A stretch of 63,070 bases of DNA from Clostridia bacterium (GCA_022797215.1 JAAWKD010000007.1:1-63070); one strand, 5' to 3'. Shown: positions 1 through 7,451, counted from the stretch's first letter. The notes: generated by a model from the sequence alone, not told the origin. Made by a program: numbers and translations.

Positions 1-38
1 GATTGCATAAACTTTTTGTGGGAACACCACTTTTGATA

Positions 39-1499
39 TTAACCATACATTATTTTATTAAATGCTTTTCTTAAATCTCCATTTACACTTTCATCTGCAA
101 TGGCAAATGAATAGTGAGTTGTCTCTTCAACATTTTCATTGATATGTCTTTTTATTATTTTATCATATTTCTTTAATTTTGTATTAGCTTTTTTATTTTT
201 AATTAATTCTTCATATATTTTTCCACCATTGCTTACAAAAGTCCTTAGTCTACTCATTTTGTCTATTCCATCATCACACCATGTTCTTGGTCTTGAACTC
301 ATTCTATCTGCGTATACATGACTAATATGTCCCTCAGCACTACAACCATTCAAATACTCTCCATCTGTTTCGTAAATTTCAATTCCCTTCCATTGCTTCA
401 TTACATATTTGTAACTATCTATTACTTTTTCTTTTCGTTTCTCATCAGTAGTTTTCTCTATTATTTCTTTAAAGATATTTTCTACACTAATTGGATCATA
501 TGTATTAATGTTGTACCACAACTTACTTTTATATTGTGGGAACTCCACTGTTGCTTGATTTATATACTTTAACAAGTGAAATCTATCTAATACAAATTCT
601 GATTTTTCTATCCAATTTAATCCTTCTTTTATCCATAATGCTCCATCTCCACTTATATATACTTTTTCTACATTTTTCATATCATACTTTTTATCTATAT
701 ACTCTGCTACTTCTAACCACAATTCTTCACTATTCTTTCCTAAACAACCTATGTAATGTACATTCTTTAAAATGTTTCTATTGCCTTTACGATAATTTCC
801 TTCATGCACATAGATTAGCTTTGGCATTCCTACTTTATTATTTCTTTCAGATACATGGTCTTCGTCTGCTTCTATATACAGTCTTTTAACTTGTTTCTTT
901 TCATTTGGAGTTTCTACTTTTAGTTCTCCTTATCTTACTTTATACATTACTGTTGTGGGAGATATCATTTCATTTCCCACAACTTGTTTTCCTGTTTTGG
1001 AATATGATATATCATGTGCAAATTCTATTATCTTACTTTGCACATCTTTAGCTATTCTTTCATTCTTTTCTATTCCCATTTTTTCATCTGCAAGATAGAC
1101 ATATTCCTTGTTTTGTCTATTTCTGTAGTACCTTCTACGATATTCTATATTCCCATAATCTGTCATTAAAGTTCTTTTTCTTAAATCTTTTGTTTCATAT
1201 TCAATCTTTCTTCTTGTATCTTCAAAAAGGATAGTATCTATCATTTCTAGGATTCCCACAAGTGTTTTTCTTCCTGCTTCATCAAATACTTTTCTTAAAT
1301 CTCTGCTAAACATGCTTATTTCATTAGCATTTATACTATTTTCTAAACTTTTTTCTAAAAAATCCTTGTTTTCTACGATAGTTTGTATTATTCTATTAAT
1401 CATAAAGAAGTACCTCCTTGATATGGCTATGTTTTCGCTTAAAAACATCATGTCAAATTGGTGCTTCTTTTGTCTATTTTTATCTTTTATTTTTCCCAC
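39..1499 (-). pseudogene. ISLre2-family (UPF0236) transposase, interrupted by one in-frame stop
   Basis: Two minus-strand reading frames (930-1499, N-terminal 189 codons; 39-827, C-terminal part) lie in the same frame, separated only by a TAA at 930-932. Reading through gives about 486 codons, close to full length for ISLre2 transposases. The join reads ...KVR-stop-GELKVETPNEKK...LYIEADEDHVSERNN...GMPKLIYVHEG, and EADEDH, VHEG and later SAEGHISH fit the UPF0236/ISLre2 family. The N-terminal frame starts MGKIKDKNRQKKH. The single stop makes this a recent pseudogene or a sequencing error. I could not find the terminal inverted repeats; the left end may lie outside the window and the right end probably lies around 1500-1560. 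Confidence 0.8.
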
Positions 1500-1580
1500 A
1501 TATTATTTATGCTAATTTAAAGTTTCATCCCTTTTGTATGAATGAAACAAAAATATATCTTATAGAATTTGAATCAAAAT

Positions 1581-1620
1581 AAAATACATTGCTTTTATTT
1601 TACTACTTACAATGTATTTT
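1581..1620. repeat. 11-bp inverted repeat beside the ISLre2 gene
   Basis: AAAATACATTG (1581-1591) and CAATGTATTTT (1610-1620) are perfectly complementary arms around an 18-nt loop, just upstream of the transposase gene. It could be a terminator for rightward transcription (pyrimidine-rich sequence follows) or part of the IS end. Function is not assigned. Confidence 0.5.
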
Positions 1621-1972
1621 TCTTTCATTTTTACCTACTCTAGGAAGGAATTATGTTTCTTTAATAATATAGTTCTACTCGAAAAACTCCTTAAAGTTTT
1701 TCCCTCTGATATTCTATATTAAAGTCTGGTGCCTTACACTACACTCCACTTCGCCGCATAAGTCATCTGCAACTCACTACGCTCGAACAGCTGACTTAAC
1801 TATCGCTACTCCACAACCACAGCAGCCGAAGTCAGTCTAGTCACCACTACTGTAAAAGGAGAATACCTCATCGAGGTCGCGGCGAAAGCCACAATCAGTA
1901 TCAATCCAGAGAGACGAACTAGCACCATGCCAGTGTGCACAACTGGGATACCATAACCTAATCTCTAATTTT
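1621..1972. other. Intergenic stretch, unusually GC-rich from about 1730
   Basis: No gene can be supported. Short open frames exist on both strands (for example minus-strand 1837-2058) but lack a ribosome binding site or recognisable sequence. About 1730-1940 is clearly richer in G+C than its surroundings and contains one REP-like palindrome (1759-1798). It looks like transferred or decayed DNA. Confidence 0.4.
1759..1798. repeat. REP-like palindrome, copy 1
   Basis: TAAGTCA (1759-1765) pairs with TGACTTA (1792-1798) around a core reading AACTCACTACGCTCGAACAG. The core resembles those at 58232-58257 (AACTCGCTTTGCTCGAACA) and, in AT-richer form, at 53704-53743 and 4076-4115. Confidence 0.5.
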
Positions 1973-2002
1973 AAAAAATGCAGGCATCTAAAAAGATGCC
2001 TG
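1973..2002 (-). terminator. Rho-independent terminator of the 38-aa gene
   Basis: On the minus strand an 8-bp stem CAGGCATC/GATGCCTG (1981-1988 and 1995-2002) with a 6-nt loop is followed by a T-run (A-run at 1973-1978 on the plus strand). It lies about 20 nt past the stop codon of the small gene at 2024-2140. Confidence 0.8.
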
Positions 2003-2023
2003 TTTTGGATTCTTTTGGCGTAC

Positions 2024-2140
2024 TCAGCACTGATGGTCTCTCTCCCATTGGTCCACATACCAATAAAAAAGAATCAATGAGCCAAAAGCCATAATAACTC
2101 CTGTGCTCACAAGGGCAATTGCTCTGAGTAAATTTTTCAT
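2024..2140 (-). CDS. Small single-span membrane protein, 38 aa
   Basis: ATG at 2138-2140 is preceded by AAGGAG (2148-2153 on the plus strand as CTCCTT) at 8-nt spacing, and the frame closes with TGA at 2024-2026 directly before a terminator. The peptide begins MKNLLRAIALVST, has one hydrophobic segment (about residues 5-28) and a charged tail ending WERDHQC. No family is recognised. The promoter, SD, short ORF and terminator make a complete small transcription unit. A 52-nt inverted repeat sits immediately upstream of the SD. It resembles the size class of type I toxins, but I found no convergent promoter or start-codon repeat here, unlike the cassettes at 7.0-8.0 kb. Confidence 0.65.
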   Translation of the reverse strand: MKNLLRAIALVSTGVIMAFGSLILFYWYVDQWERDHQC

Positions 2141-2154
2141 CTTGTTTTCTCCTT

Positions 2155-2206
2155 GTGATATAATCATAATTCAAAACCTTAAGGTTTTGGAGCATAATTA
2201 TATCAC
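2155..2206 (-). promoter_or_regulatory. 52-nt inverted repeat in the leader of the 38-aa gene
   Basis: GTGATATAAT (2155-2164) pairs with ATTATATCAC (2197-2206), and CAAAACCTT (2172-2180) pairs with AAGGTTTTG (2181-2189), with a partly mismatched 7-nt region between. The element ends 2 nt from the SD of the downstream gene on the minus strand. Its position fits an operator or a translation-controlling hairpin; which is not decided by sequence. Confidence 0.6.
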
Positions 2207-2355
2207 GTACTTCGTAGAACTACAAGAGTTTTATCTGAAAATCATTTTTGTTTTATCTTTTGCCTCTTAGTCTTTCTTAAAAATTCTATTATCCCTCATA
2301 ACATACATTATTGTAATTCCTAATAGGATATGCCATTTATTTTTTTAAAAATATA

Positions 2356-2384
2356 AGAGGTACCTATTCTGTTTCGGTACCTCT
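2356..2384 (-). terminator. Terminator of the CAP-domain gene
   Basis: A 9-bp stem AGAGGTACC/GGTACCTCT (2356-2364 and 2376-2384) overlaps the stop codon of the CAP gene. A T-rich tail follows on the minus strand. Confidence 0.7.
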
Positions 2385-2925
2385 ATTCTTCTATTCCAAT
2401 AAATAATTGAACAAATACTTTTCCATAAATTGGACTCTCTATCACACTTACTCCTGTATAATTAAATTTTTCTTCTAGAATATTCTCCCTATGTGTTTTA
2501 GAACTTATCCAAGATTCCACTGCCTTTTTTGATGTCATATTTCCTGCTAAGTTTTCTCCTGCTATATCATAATCAACTTCATTTGCCTTTAACATTTCAA
2601 ATGGAGTTCCTAATTGTTTTGAATGATGTGAAAAATATTCATTTTCTACCAAGTCTTTTGCTTTTAGCCTTGCTGTTTGTTGTAATCTAGCAAGTGGTTT
2701 TAATGCTTCTAACCCATTTTGTTTTCTATACTCATTTACTAAATCTAAAGTTTCTTGTTCTTCTTGTGATAATTCTACTGTTTGAACTAACATTTCTTGT
2801 ATTCTTTCATCTCTGTCTAATTCTTCTACTTTTGCACTTTGAAATGCTGCTAAAGAAATACTTTCCATCAAAATAAAAATGACAAAGAATAAAATTGTAA
2901 GAAGTTTTCTTCTTATCTTTTTCAT
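2383..2925 (-). CDS. Secreted CAP-domain (SCP/PR1, YkwD-like) protein
   Basis: 180 aa. A basic start and hydrophobic stretch (about residues 8-28, ILFFVIFILMESISLAAF) form a signal peptide or anchor. The rest is a CAP domain (PF00188): EYRKQNGLEAL, the histidine motif EYFSHHSK, GENLAGN, then W-ISSKTHRENILEE, which matches the HRxNIL signature. Bacterial CAP proteins of this kind act outside the cell; their reaction is generally unknown. A long leader (2926-3245) with two copies of a dispersed hairpin precedes the gene, and the stop codon lies inside the terminator hairpin. Confidence 0.9.
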   Translation of the reverse strand: MKKIRRKLLTILFFVIFILMESISLAAFQSAKVEELDRDERIQEMLVQTVELSQEEQETLDLVNEYRKQNGLEALKPLARLQQTARLKAKDLVENEYFSHHSKQLGTPFEMLKANEVDYDIAGENLAGNMTSKKAVESWISSKTHRENILEEKFNYTGVSVIESPIYGKVFVQLFIGIEE

Positions 2926-3042
2926 GTTTGCACATCCCTTAAAATTTTCTTATAAATATTCTTTTCTTAAGTTTTGTGTATTTTTTTCTATATTCTAGGA
3001 AATTACTTGCGTTAGCATGTAATTTCTGTAGAAGATAGTTAT

Positions 3043-3092
3043 GCAAATATTACAAAATCTTAAAGCTTTGCTTTTAGATTTTGTTAATTTGC
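3043..3092. repeat. Dispersed 50-nt hairpin, copy 1
   Basis: Arms GCAAAT/ATTTGC, then ACAAAATCT/AGATTTTGT, then AAAGC/GCTTT with a TTT loop and small internal bulges. Preceded by GTAGAAGATAGTTAT, as is copy 4. Confidence 0.75.
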
Positions 3093-3177
3093 GCTTTTAT
3101 TTTATCCCTTGTAATTTTTTTTATACTGTTGGAATTTTTATTGCGTAGCATTAAAAAGCTCCTTACAGTATAATTAT

Positions 3178-3230
3178 GCAAATTTTTACAAATACTTAAT
3201 GTTTTTAACATTTAGTATTTGTTTATTTGC
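3178..3230. repeat. Dispersed 50-nt hairpin, copy 2
   Basis: Same design as copy 1 with both arms changed together: GCAAAT/ATTTGC, ACAAATACT/AGTATTTGT, AATGTT/AACATT, loop TTT. The paired changes relative to copy 1 keep the stem. Confidence 0.75.
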
Positions 3231-3323
3231 AATTTTTATTCTCTTTTGACAAACAACAGTTATATTATACTGTATTTTTAGTATTATGTCAACCTGTTTT
3301 TGTATTTAATTTCTTCTTCTGTA

Positions 3324-3353
3324 TTGCATATATTCAATTTAATATGCTATGAT
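3324..3353 (+). promoter_or_regulatory. Promoter of the BI-1-like gene
   Basis: TTGCAT (3324-3329), 18-nt spacer, TATGAT (3348-3353) with an upstream TGC (extended -10). The predicted start of transcription is near 3360, giving a very short leader before the SD at 3361-3370. Confidence 0.5.
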
Positions 3354-3376
3354 ATATACTAAAGGTGGTGATTTTT

Positions 3377-4078
3377 ATGATGGATTATTATGAAGCTAAT
3401 AATGAAGTTAATACTGACCCTATCCAAACACTAGATATGAATGGTGTTCTTTCTAATACATTTTTTAGAATGTTTTTAGGATTATTAGCAAGTGGTATTA
3501 CAGCTGCTTTTGCTTATTATTCAGGTTTATATATTCCTCTCATTTTAAGCAATGGCTTTTTCTATTTAGCAATTGCAGAAGTTATTGTGGTTCTAGTTTT
3601 CTCTCTTATGTTCAGAAAACTATCTCCAACAGCAGTTACAATACTATTTTTTGCCTATGCCTTTTTAAATGGCTTTACTCTATCCGTTATTTTTGCAGCA
3701 TTTGAATTAAGCTCTATTGTTTATGCTTTCTTTGGTACCGCAGCATTGTTTGGAGTTTTAGCTTATCTAGGATATAAGACTAAAAAGGATATTTCAAACT
3801 GGGGAACAATTTTAACAGTTGCGCTTGTGATTGGAGTTGTTTTGACACTTATCAATCTTTTCCTTAGAAGCCCTATGTTAAATATTGCCTTAGATTGGGC
3901 AATTTTAGCTATCTTCTTTGGATTAACAGTTTATGATATGAATAAAATTAAAAGAATGGGTGAAGAAGGCTTTTGTGAATCTGAGAAACTATATGTGTAT
4001 GGTGCAATGGAGCTATACTTAGATTTTATTAACATTTTTTTACGAATTCTATCTTTGTTTGGAAAAAGAAGAAACTAA
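3377..4078 (+). CDS. Bax inhibitor-1/YccA-family membrane protein
   Basis: 233 aa from ATG 3377. An upstream GTG at 3365 lies inside the SD AAAGGTGGTG (3361-3370), so the ATG six bases after the SD is preferred. About seven hydrophobic segments; TPDP-type soluble start DYYEANNEVNTDPIQ, NTFFRMFLGLLASG, LFFAYAFLNGFTLS, FGLTVYDMNKIKRM, and a C-terminal acidic/aromatic run YVYGAMELYLDFINIF typical of BI-1/YccA (UPF0005) proteins. Family members are integral membrane proteins linked to calcium leak or to membrane-protease control; the role here is inferred. The TAA stop overlaps a REP-like palindrome. Confidence 0.9.
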   Translation: MMDYYEANNEVNTDPIQTLDMNGVLSNTFFRMFLGLLASGITAAFAYYSGLYIPLILSNGFFYLAIAEVIVVLVFSLMFRKLSPTAVTILFFAYAFLNGFTLSVIFAAFELSSIVYAFFGTAALFGVLAYLGYKTKKDISNWGTILTVALVIGVVLTLINLFLRSPMLNIALDWAILAIFFGLTVYDMNKIKRMGEEGFCESEKLYVYGAMELYLDFINIFLRILSLFGKRRN

Positions 4079-4115
4079 GTTAGTCGTTCGAATAAGGTCA
4101 ATTACAGATAACTTA
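4076..4115. repeat. REP-like palindrome, copy 2
   Basis: TAAGTTA (4076-4082) pairs with TAACTTA (4109-4115); the core contains GTCGTTCGAATAAGG...AATTACAGA, the reverse-complement form of the core at 53704-53743. It includes the stop codon of the BI-1-like gene. Confidence 0.5.
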
Positions 4116-4180
4116 TGTATAATGAAGTGGATCTAAGTTAACCAAACAAACAAATTAAAAGAGGGGGTCTAAAATTGAAG

Positions 4181-4310
4181 TGCACCCCAAAAGTTAGACG
4201 CTTTTTGATTAAGTTTATATTAGGCTACTCTTAGGGAATGAATTCTGTAGTTTACAGGACTCATTCCTTTTAATTTGCCTTTAATCCTTTTATTATTTTT
4301 GTTGCATCTT
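4181..4310 (-). pseudogene. IS3-family (IS150-group) remnant: transposase C-terminus and terminal repeat
   Basis: TGCACCCCAAAAGTTAGAC (4181-4199) matches the characteristic end sequence of IS150-type elements. The minus-strand frame ending at TAA 4220-4222 reads NKNNKRIKGKLKGMSPVNYR followed by IHSLRVA, the conserved C-terminus of IS150-type OrfB (KGxSPVxYR). A stop lies just upstream of that frame, so only the last ~25 codons and one end survive. Confidence 0.85.
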
Positions 4311-4362
4311 TAATTTTAAATTTTAATATAAATAGCATTTTTGTACAAATTTTAAAAAAGTA

Positions 4363-4396
4363 TTGACAAATCAATTCGATCTTAGTATTGTATAAT
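4363..4396 (+). promoter_or_regulatory. Promoter upstream of the secreted 174-aa gene
   Basis: TTGACA (4363-4368), 17-nt spacer, TATTGT (4386-4391); a consensus TATAAT begins at 4391, which would give a 22-nt spacer. Followed by a 47-nt inverted repeat and the gene at 4509. Confidence 0.55.
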
Positions 4397-4418
4397 TTAT
4401 GTATTCTAGTACATTAGG

Positions 4419-4465
4419 TTACATTTACAAATTAGTAGAATTTTTTTCCTGATTTGTAAATGTAA
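4419..4465 (+). promoter_or_regulatory. 14-bp perfect inverted repeat between promoter and gene
   Basis: TTACATTTACAAAT (4419-4432) and ATTTGTAAATGTAA (4452-4465) flank a 19-nt loop, downstream of the predicted promoter and 31 nt before the SD. It could be an operator for a dimeric repressor or a leader hairpin. Confidence 0.55.
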
Positions 4466-4508
4466 TAAAAGGCATAGGAATTTCTTATCATCGAAAGTGA
4501 GGTACTGT

Positions 4509-5033
4509 ATGAAGCGTTTTATTTCCTTTGTTCTTACCCTTTGCATGGTTATGTGCATCACTCCCATCAGCATAGCGATGGAAGTTCCGAATGATTCTGT
4601 CGCTAAAGAGATTGATTATATGAATTACGACTTCCCTGAAGATGCAGTTATTCTGTATCAAAGCGAAGATGGAGTCGTGTATCAATCAAAGGAGCAAACC
4701 TCCAAAGCTAGTGACGGCAATCTGGTGTCTCGTTGGATTGAAGCTGGTGGAAGTAAGACTGGCGTAATGAGCATTAAAAATCCACATACGCTTGTCAATA
4801 CCACTAATGGCTATTTTGTTGCTACCTCTGAATATGGGCAGTCAACCGTGAAATTCATATTGACTGATGGAGCCAACGCAATAGTGGTCAAAGAAGTAAA
4901 TGCTTACGATGTAGCTGTAAACGGTGGAGTACTTTTCAGTTTTAAAAGTCATGTTAGCAACTTAGCCGTCCAATACTTCGTGATCAAATCCTCTTCTCTT
5001 TATGGAATAATGGTAGGATGTAAGCTGTGGTAA
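4509..5033 (+). CDS. Secreted protein of unknown function, 174 aa
   Basis: ATG 4509 is chosen over an in-frame GTG at 4497, which lies in the SD AGTGAGG. The first ~24 residues (MKRFISFVLTLCMVMC...ISIAM) are a clear signal peptide. The mature part has EDAVILYQSEDGVVYQ, GNLVSRWIEAGGSKTG, a stretch FVATSEYGQSTVKFIL and the C-terminus SSSLYGIMVGCKLW. No family recognised. Codon use and G+C are clearly higher than in the neighbours and the gene sits beside an IS3 remnant, which suggests acquisition. It is a self-contained unit with its own promoter, inverted repeat and terminator. Confidence 0.75.
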   Translation: MKRFISFVLTLCMVMCITPISIAMEVPNDSVAKEIDYMNYDFPEDAVILYQSEDGVVYQSKEQTSKASDGNLVSRWIEAGGSKTGVMSIKNPHTLVNTTNGYFVATSEYGQSTVKFILTDGANAIVVKEVNAYDVAVNGGVLFSFKSHVSNLAVQYFVIKSSSLYGIMVGCKLW

Positions 5034-5092
5034 TAGCATTTTGCTAAGCCACCCGAATTGAAGTAACTACTCAAATTGAAATTCCTATGTTG

Positions 5093-5121
5093 CAGAGCAA
5101 TACTTTTTAAGTGTTGCTCTG
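5093..5121 (+). terminator. Terminator of the secreted 174-aa gene
   Basis: 13-bp stem CAGAGCAATACTT/AAGTGTTGCTCTG (one G-T pair) with a TTT loop, followed by TTCTTATTATT. Confidence 0.8.
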
Positions 5122-5202
5122 TTCTTATTATTAGCCTTAATATCACCACACACAAATTTAACATATAAATATAAAAAATTGCAGTGAAAATTCATTATAG
5201 AG

Positions 5203-5242
5203 CAAGAGCATGCCATACCTTTTAAGTATATCCATGCTCTTG
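5203..5242 (-). terminator. Inverted repeat after the 58-aa gene, possible terminator
   Basis: 10-bp perfect stem CAAGAGCATG/CATGCTCTTG (5203-5212, 5233-5242) right after the stop of the 58-aa gene, but without a clear T-run on the minus strand. Confidence 0.45.
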
Positions 5243-5246
5243 AAAT

Positions 5247-5423
5247 TCATTTTAAATTTTCTTCCCCATTCTTCAATTCAACATATCTAGCTTCTGCCTC
5301 AAAATATAGATTTAAATTCTTTATAGCTGATTTTCTCATTTTGACATATTCACTTGAGATTATGACTAAAGCTATAACTAGTATTACTATAATTGCAATG
5401 AGGATCTTACTTAGTCTATTCAT
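5247..5423 (-). CDS. Small membrane-anchored protein, 58 aa
   Basis: ATG 5421-5423 is preceded by the strong SD AAGGAGGG and the frame ends TGA at 5247-5249. The peptide begins MNRLSKILIAIIVILVIALV, one membrane span (about residues 6-23), then a charged soluble tail with YVKMRKSAIKNLN and AEARYVELKNGEEN. No family recognised. A single-span type II topology is likely. Confidence 0.65.
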   Translation of the reverse strand: MNRLSKILIAIIVILVIALVIISSEYVKMRKSAIKNLNLYFEAEARYVELKNGEENLK

Positions 5424-5549
5424 AATAATCCCTCCTTCTTTTATTTTATATTATACTACATTTTAGCAGAAGTCAAGACAACTTGCAAAAACAAAGGAGT
5501 AAATGTTGAATAATATTCAAAAGCACATTTTATAATTTTAATAGTGAAT

Positions 5550-5988
5550 TCAAAATTTTTTTCCAATCAACTCATATTCTTCTCTATTTGGCTCTTCGGA
5601 GATTTCATCATCAATATTTTCAAATTCATAACTGTATTCCTTGTTTTCGTCGTTTTGTATTTGTCTTAGCTCCTCTAATCTACCTCTAATGTTTCTAATT
5701 TCATCTCTTCCTTCATAGATGTATAAACTTTCTCACATTCTATACAACTTTGTAAATGTTCTTCCATATATTGATTTGTTTCTTTAATTCATTTAACCAT
5801 AAGTTCTTTGCTATTTCACAAAGCCATGTCGAACTTTTCACTCTTCTATCAAAATTGTCAATATGGATAATTGCTTTATAGAAAGTTTCTTGTGCTAAAT
5901 CTTCTGCCATCTCTTTATTATGTGTTAAACAAATTAAATATCGATATACTATATCAAATTGTTCCTGATAGATTTGTTCTACATCCAT
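5550..5988 (-). pseudogene. Fused remnant of an ECF sigma factor and zf-HC2 anti-sigma gene
   Basis: The frame from ATG 5988 encodes sigma region 2 (EQIYQEQFDIVYRYL, MAEDLAQETFYKAI, STWLCEIAKNLWLNELKKQ) and then runs out of frame to a stop at 5740; region 4 is missing. At the junction (about 5770-5790) the next frame continues as YMEEHLQSCIECEKVYTSMK, the HxxxCxxC end of a zf-HC2 anti-sigma domain, ending at about 5683. A third frame (to TGA 5550) encodes an unrecognised acidic tail with RGRLEELRQIQ. An internal deletion seems to have joined two adjacent genes. The product cannot be a working sigma factor. Confidence 0.75.
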
Positions 5989-6060
5989 AAATTATTTTAC
6001 TCCTTTGTAAATATAACAATTTACTGAGCAATTTGTTACAATTATTTTAAATTTTTAAAC

Positions 6061-6084
6061 AAAAAAGACGAGTTAATACCCGTC
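6061..6084 (-). terminator. Terminator of the SDR gene
   Basis: Minus strand: stem GACGGG/CTCGTC (one G-T pair) at 6079-6084 and 6067-6072, followed by six T (A6 at 6061-6066), about 3 nt past the gene. Confidence 0.75.
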
Positions 6085-6087
6085 CTT

Positions 6088-6858
6088 TTATTGTATTTTT
6101 CTTTTTTGTGCAAAATAGCAGAAAAATGCACTAATTTGATCTGGAGATATTTTGGCAAGTAGCCTTCCTATCCACACAAAAACTCCTGGAAATATTAGAA
6201 TTCTGTTTCTAAACATACGATTTACAGCACATTTCGCAACTTTTTGACTATCCGCTTCTAACAAATTAAACTTTACATCTGCTACTTTATTAAAGTTAGT
6301 TTTAACTGGTCCTGGGCACAAACAACTTATTTTTACTTTTGACTTTTTCATAAATAGTTCTTGTCTAATGCTTTGTGTTAACCTTACTACATAAGCTTTT
6401 GTCGAATAATATGTTGCCATAAGTGGTCCTGGCATAAATCCTGCAATAGATGCCACATTTAAAATATGTCCTTTATTCTCTTTGACCATATCTCTTAAAA
6501 ATAGCTTTGTTAATATATGAAGTGCTGCAATATTGGTGTCTATCATTCCCAATTCTTTATCTAGGTCCGTTTTTGTAAATTCTCCACAAGTTCCAAATCC
6601 AGCATTATTTACTAATATTTCTACTGTTCCATATTGTTTTTGTATATCTTCATATAGCTTTCTACAACCATCTCTATCAATTAGATCCATGCTTCTTATA
6701 TCTACTTTTACATGATATTTTTCTTCTAATTCTATCTTTACTTCTTTTAATCCTTCCTCATTTCTAGCAACTGCAATAATATCATAGTTTCTTTTTGCTA
6801 GTTCTCTAGCAATATCCTTTCCTATTCCTGATGAGGCACCTGTAACCAATGCAAGCAT
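6088..6858 (-). CDS. Short-chain dehydrogenase/reductase (SDR)
   Basis: 256 aa, classical SDR with an NAD(P)-binding Rossmann fold. TGASSGIG at residues 6-13 binds the cofactor, NNAG at 84-87 is the structural motif, and the catalytic residues are Ser137 (NVASIAG) and Tyr150/Lys154 (YYSTK). The C-terminus (RNRILIFPGVFVWIGRLLAKISP) is hydrophobic, as in DltE/YqjQ-like SDRs that associate with membranes. The substrate cannot be told. It is a single gene with its own terminator. Confidence 0.92.
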   Translation of the reverse strand: MLALVTGASSGIGKDIARELAKRNYDIIAVARNEEGLKEVKIELEEKYHVKVDIRSMDLIDRDGCRKLYEDIQKQYGTVEILVNNAGFGTCGEFTKTDLDKELGMIDTNIAALHILTKLFLRDMVKENKGHILNVASIAGFMPGPLMATYYSTKAYVVRLTQSIRQELFMKKSKVKISCLCPGPVKTNFNKVADVKFNLLEADSQKVAKCAVNRMFRNRILIFPGVFVWIGRLLAKISPDQISAFFCYFAQKRKIQ

Positions 6859-7004
6859 TTCTCTTTTCTCCTTCTAGTTTTTACTAATTTTACCAAAGGA
6901 TAGGATTTTATTCAACTAATTGATTAGTTTTATGTCACATACTCATCTTTTTATTTTTTATCCAACAATCCAAAACAAATTTTCTTTCATTTTATTGATC
7001 AATA

Positions 7005-7033
7005 TTGTCTTTACAGTAAGTTTACGTTATACT
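7005..7033 (+). promoter_or_regulatory. Toxin promoter, cassette A
   Basis: TTGTCT (7005-7010), 17-nt spacer, TATACT (7028-7033). Nearly identical promoters with the same spacing drive cassettes B and C. The leader contains TCCTT...AAGGA just before the SD, a possible SD-hiding stem. Confidence 0.8.
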
Positions 7034-7085
7034 ATTATTATCCTTTTGATAAGGAATACTTAGAGAAAGGAGGGTTGCTCTTTTT

Positions 7086-7154
7086 ATGAAAGAACTACTA
7101 AAAGTGTTAAAACTTTATTTGATTTACTTAATTGTAAAACACTTAGGTGAATAA
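7086..7154 (+). CDS. Small hydrophobic peptide, putative type I toxin (cassette A), 22 aa
   Basis: AAAGGAGGG (7066-7074) precedes ATG 7086; the peptide begins MKELLKVLKLYLIYLIV and ends HLGE. One amphipathic or membrane-inserting helix, no signal peptide. The unit (promoter, 50-nt leader, SD, ORF, terminator) is the first of three in tandem. AGAACTACTA (7091-7100), covering codons 2-5, recurs at 7222-7231 near the predicted 5' end of the convergent RNA. That is the par/fst design for antisense control of translation. I do not see Fst sequence similarity; toxicity is inferred. Confidence 0.7.
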   Translation: MKELLKVLKLYLIYLIVKHLGE

Positions 7155-7159
7155 CACAA

Positions 7160-7242
7160 AGGAAAAGACTAGGTATGCATTGACCCGCTACCTAGTCTTC
7201 TTTTTTACGCCTTTTTATTTTAGAACTACTATCGACGTCTTG
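7160..7242 (-). ncRNA. Predicted antitoxin RNA, cassette A (boundaries approximate)
   Basis: Transcription from the minus-strand promoter at 7248-7276 would begin near 7242 and run towards the toxin gene, ending at or beyond the shared hairpin 7165-7199. About 10 nt from its 5' end it carries the complement of AGAACTACTA (7222-7231), an exact match to toxin codons 2-5. Confidence 0.55.
7165..7199 (+). terminator. Terminator, cassette A
   Basis: 11-bp perfect stem AAGACTAGGTA/TACCTAGTCTT with a 13-nt loop, then CTTTTTT. Minus strand has TTTT after the stem, so it may work in both directions. Confidence 0.85.
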
Positions 7243-7247
7243 ATGTC

Positions 7248-7276
7248 ATTATAGCATCTATTTTAATATATGTCAA
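7248..7276 (-). promoter_or_regulatory. Convergent antitoxin promoter, cassette A
   Basis: Minus strand TTGACA (7276-7271), 17-nt spacer, extended -10 TGCTATAAT (-10 at 7253-7248): a consensus sigma-A promoter pointing at the toxin gene. Confidence 0.8.
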
Positions 7277-7375
7277 ATTCAATCTCTACATTCCTTGTAA
7301 ATCTTTCCAACTGTTTTTATTAAAAAATATACTATTCTTTTCAAAACAAATTTTCTTTTATTTTATTGATTAACA

Positions 7376-7404
7376 TTGTCTTTATAGTAAGTCTGCGTTA
7401 TAAT
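7376..7404 (+). promoter_or_regulatory. Toxin promoter, cassette B
   Basis: TTGTCT (7376-7381), 17-nt spacer, TATAAT (7399-7404). The -10 is a better consensus than in A and C. Confidence 0.8.
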
Positions 7405-7451
7405 GTTATTATCCTTTTTCAAGGAAATCTTGGAGAAAGGAGGTAAGCATA

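Larger units (their letters stand above)
2926..3245. other. Intergenic region packed with hairpins
   Basis: Between the divergent CAP and BI-1 genes there is no reading frame. The stretch holds a hairpin GAAATTAC...GTAATTTC (about 2998-3025), two copies of the dispersed 50-nt hairpin (3043-3092, 3178-3230), and between them ATACTGT...ACAGTAT (about 3123-3171). The spacing suggests a composite structured element rather than simple promoter DNA. Confidence 0.6.

Noticed and set aside
139..889. Plus-strand frames opposite the ISLre2 transposase
   Set aside because: Shadow frames of a recognisable transposase.
1640..1960. Plus-strand frame near 1800-1950 with VKGEYLIEVAAKATISI
   Set aside because: No start codon or SD, ends without context, and overlaps the REP-like palindrome; not enough to call a gene.
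1837..2195. Two minus-strand frames of 73-74 codons
   Set aside because: They overlap the better supported 38-aa gene in other frames, span its terminator or its leader hairpin, and lack SDs.
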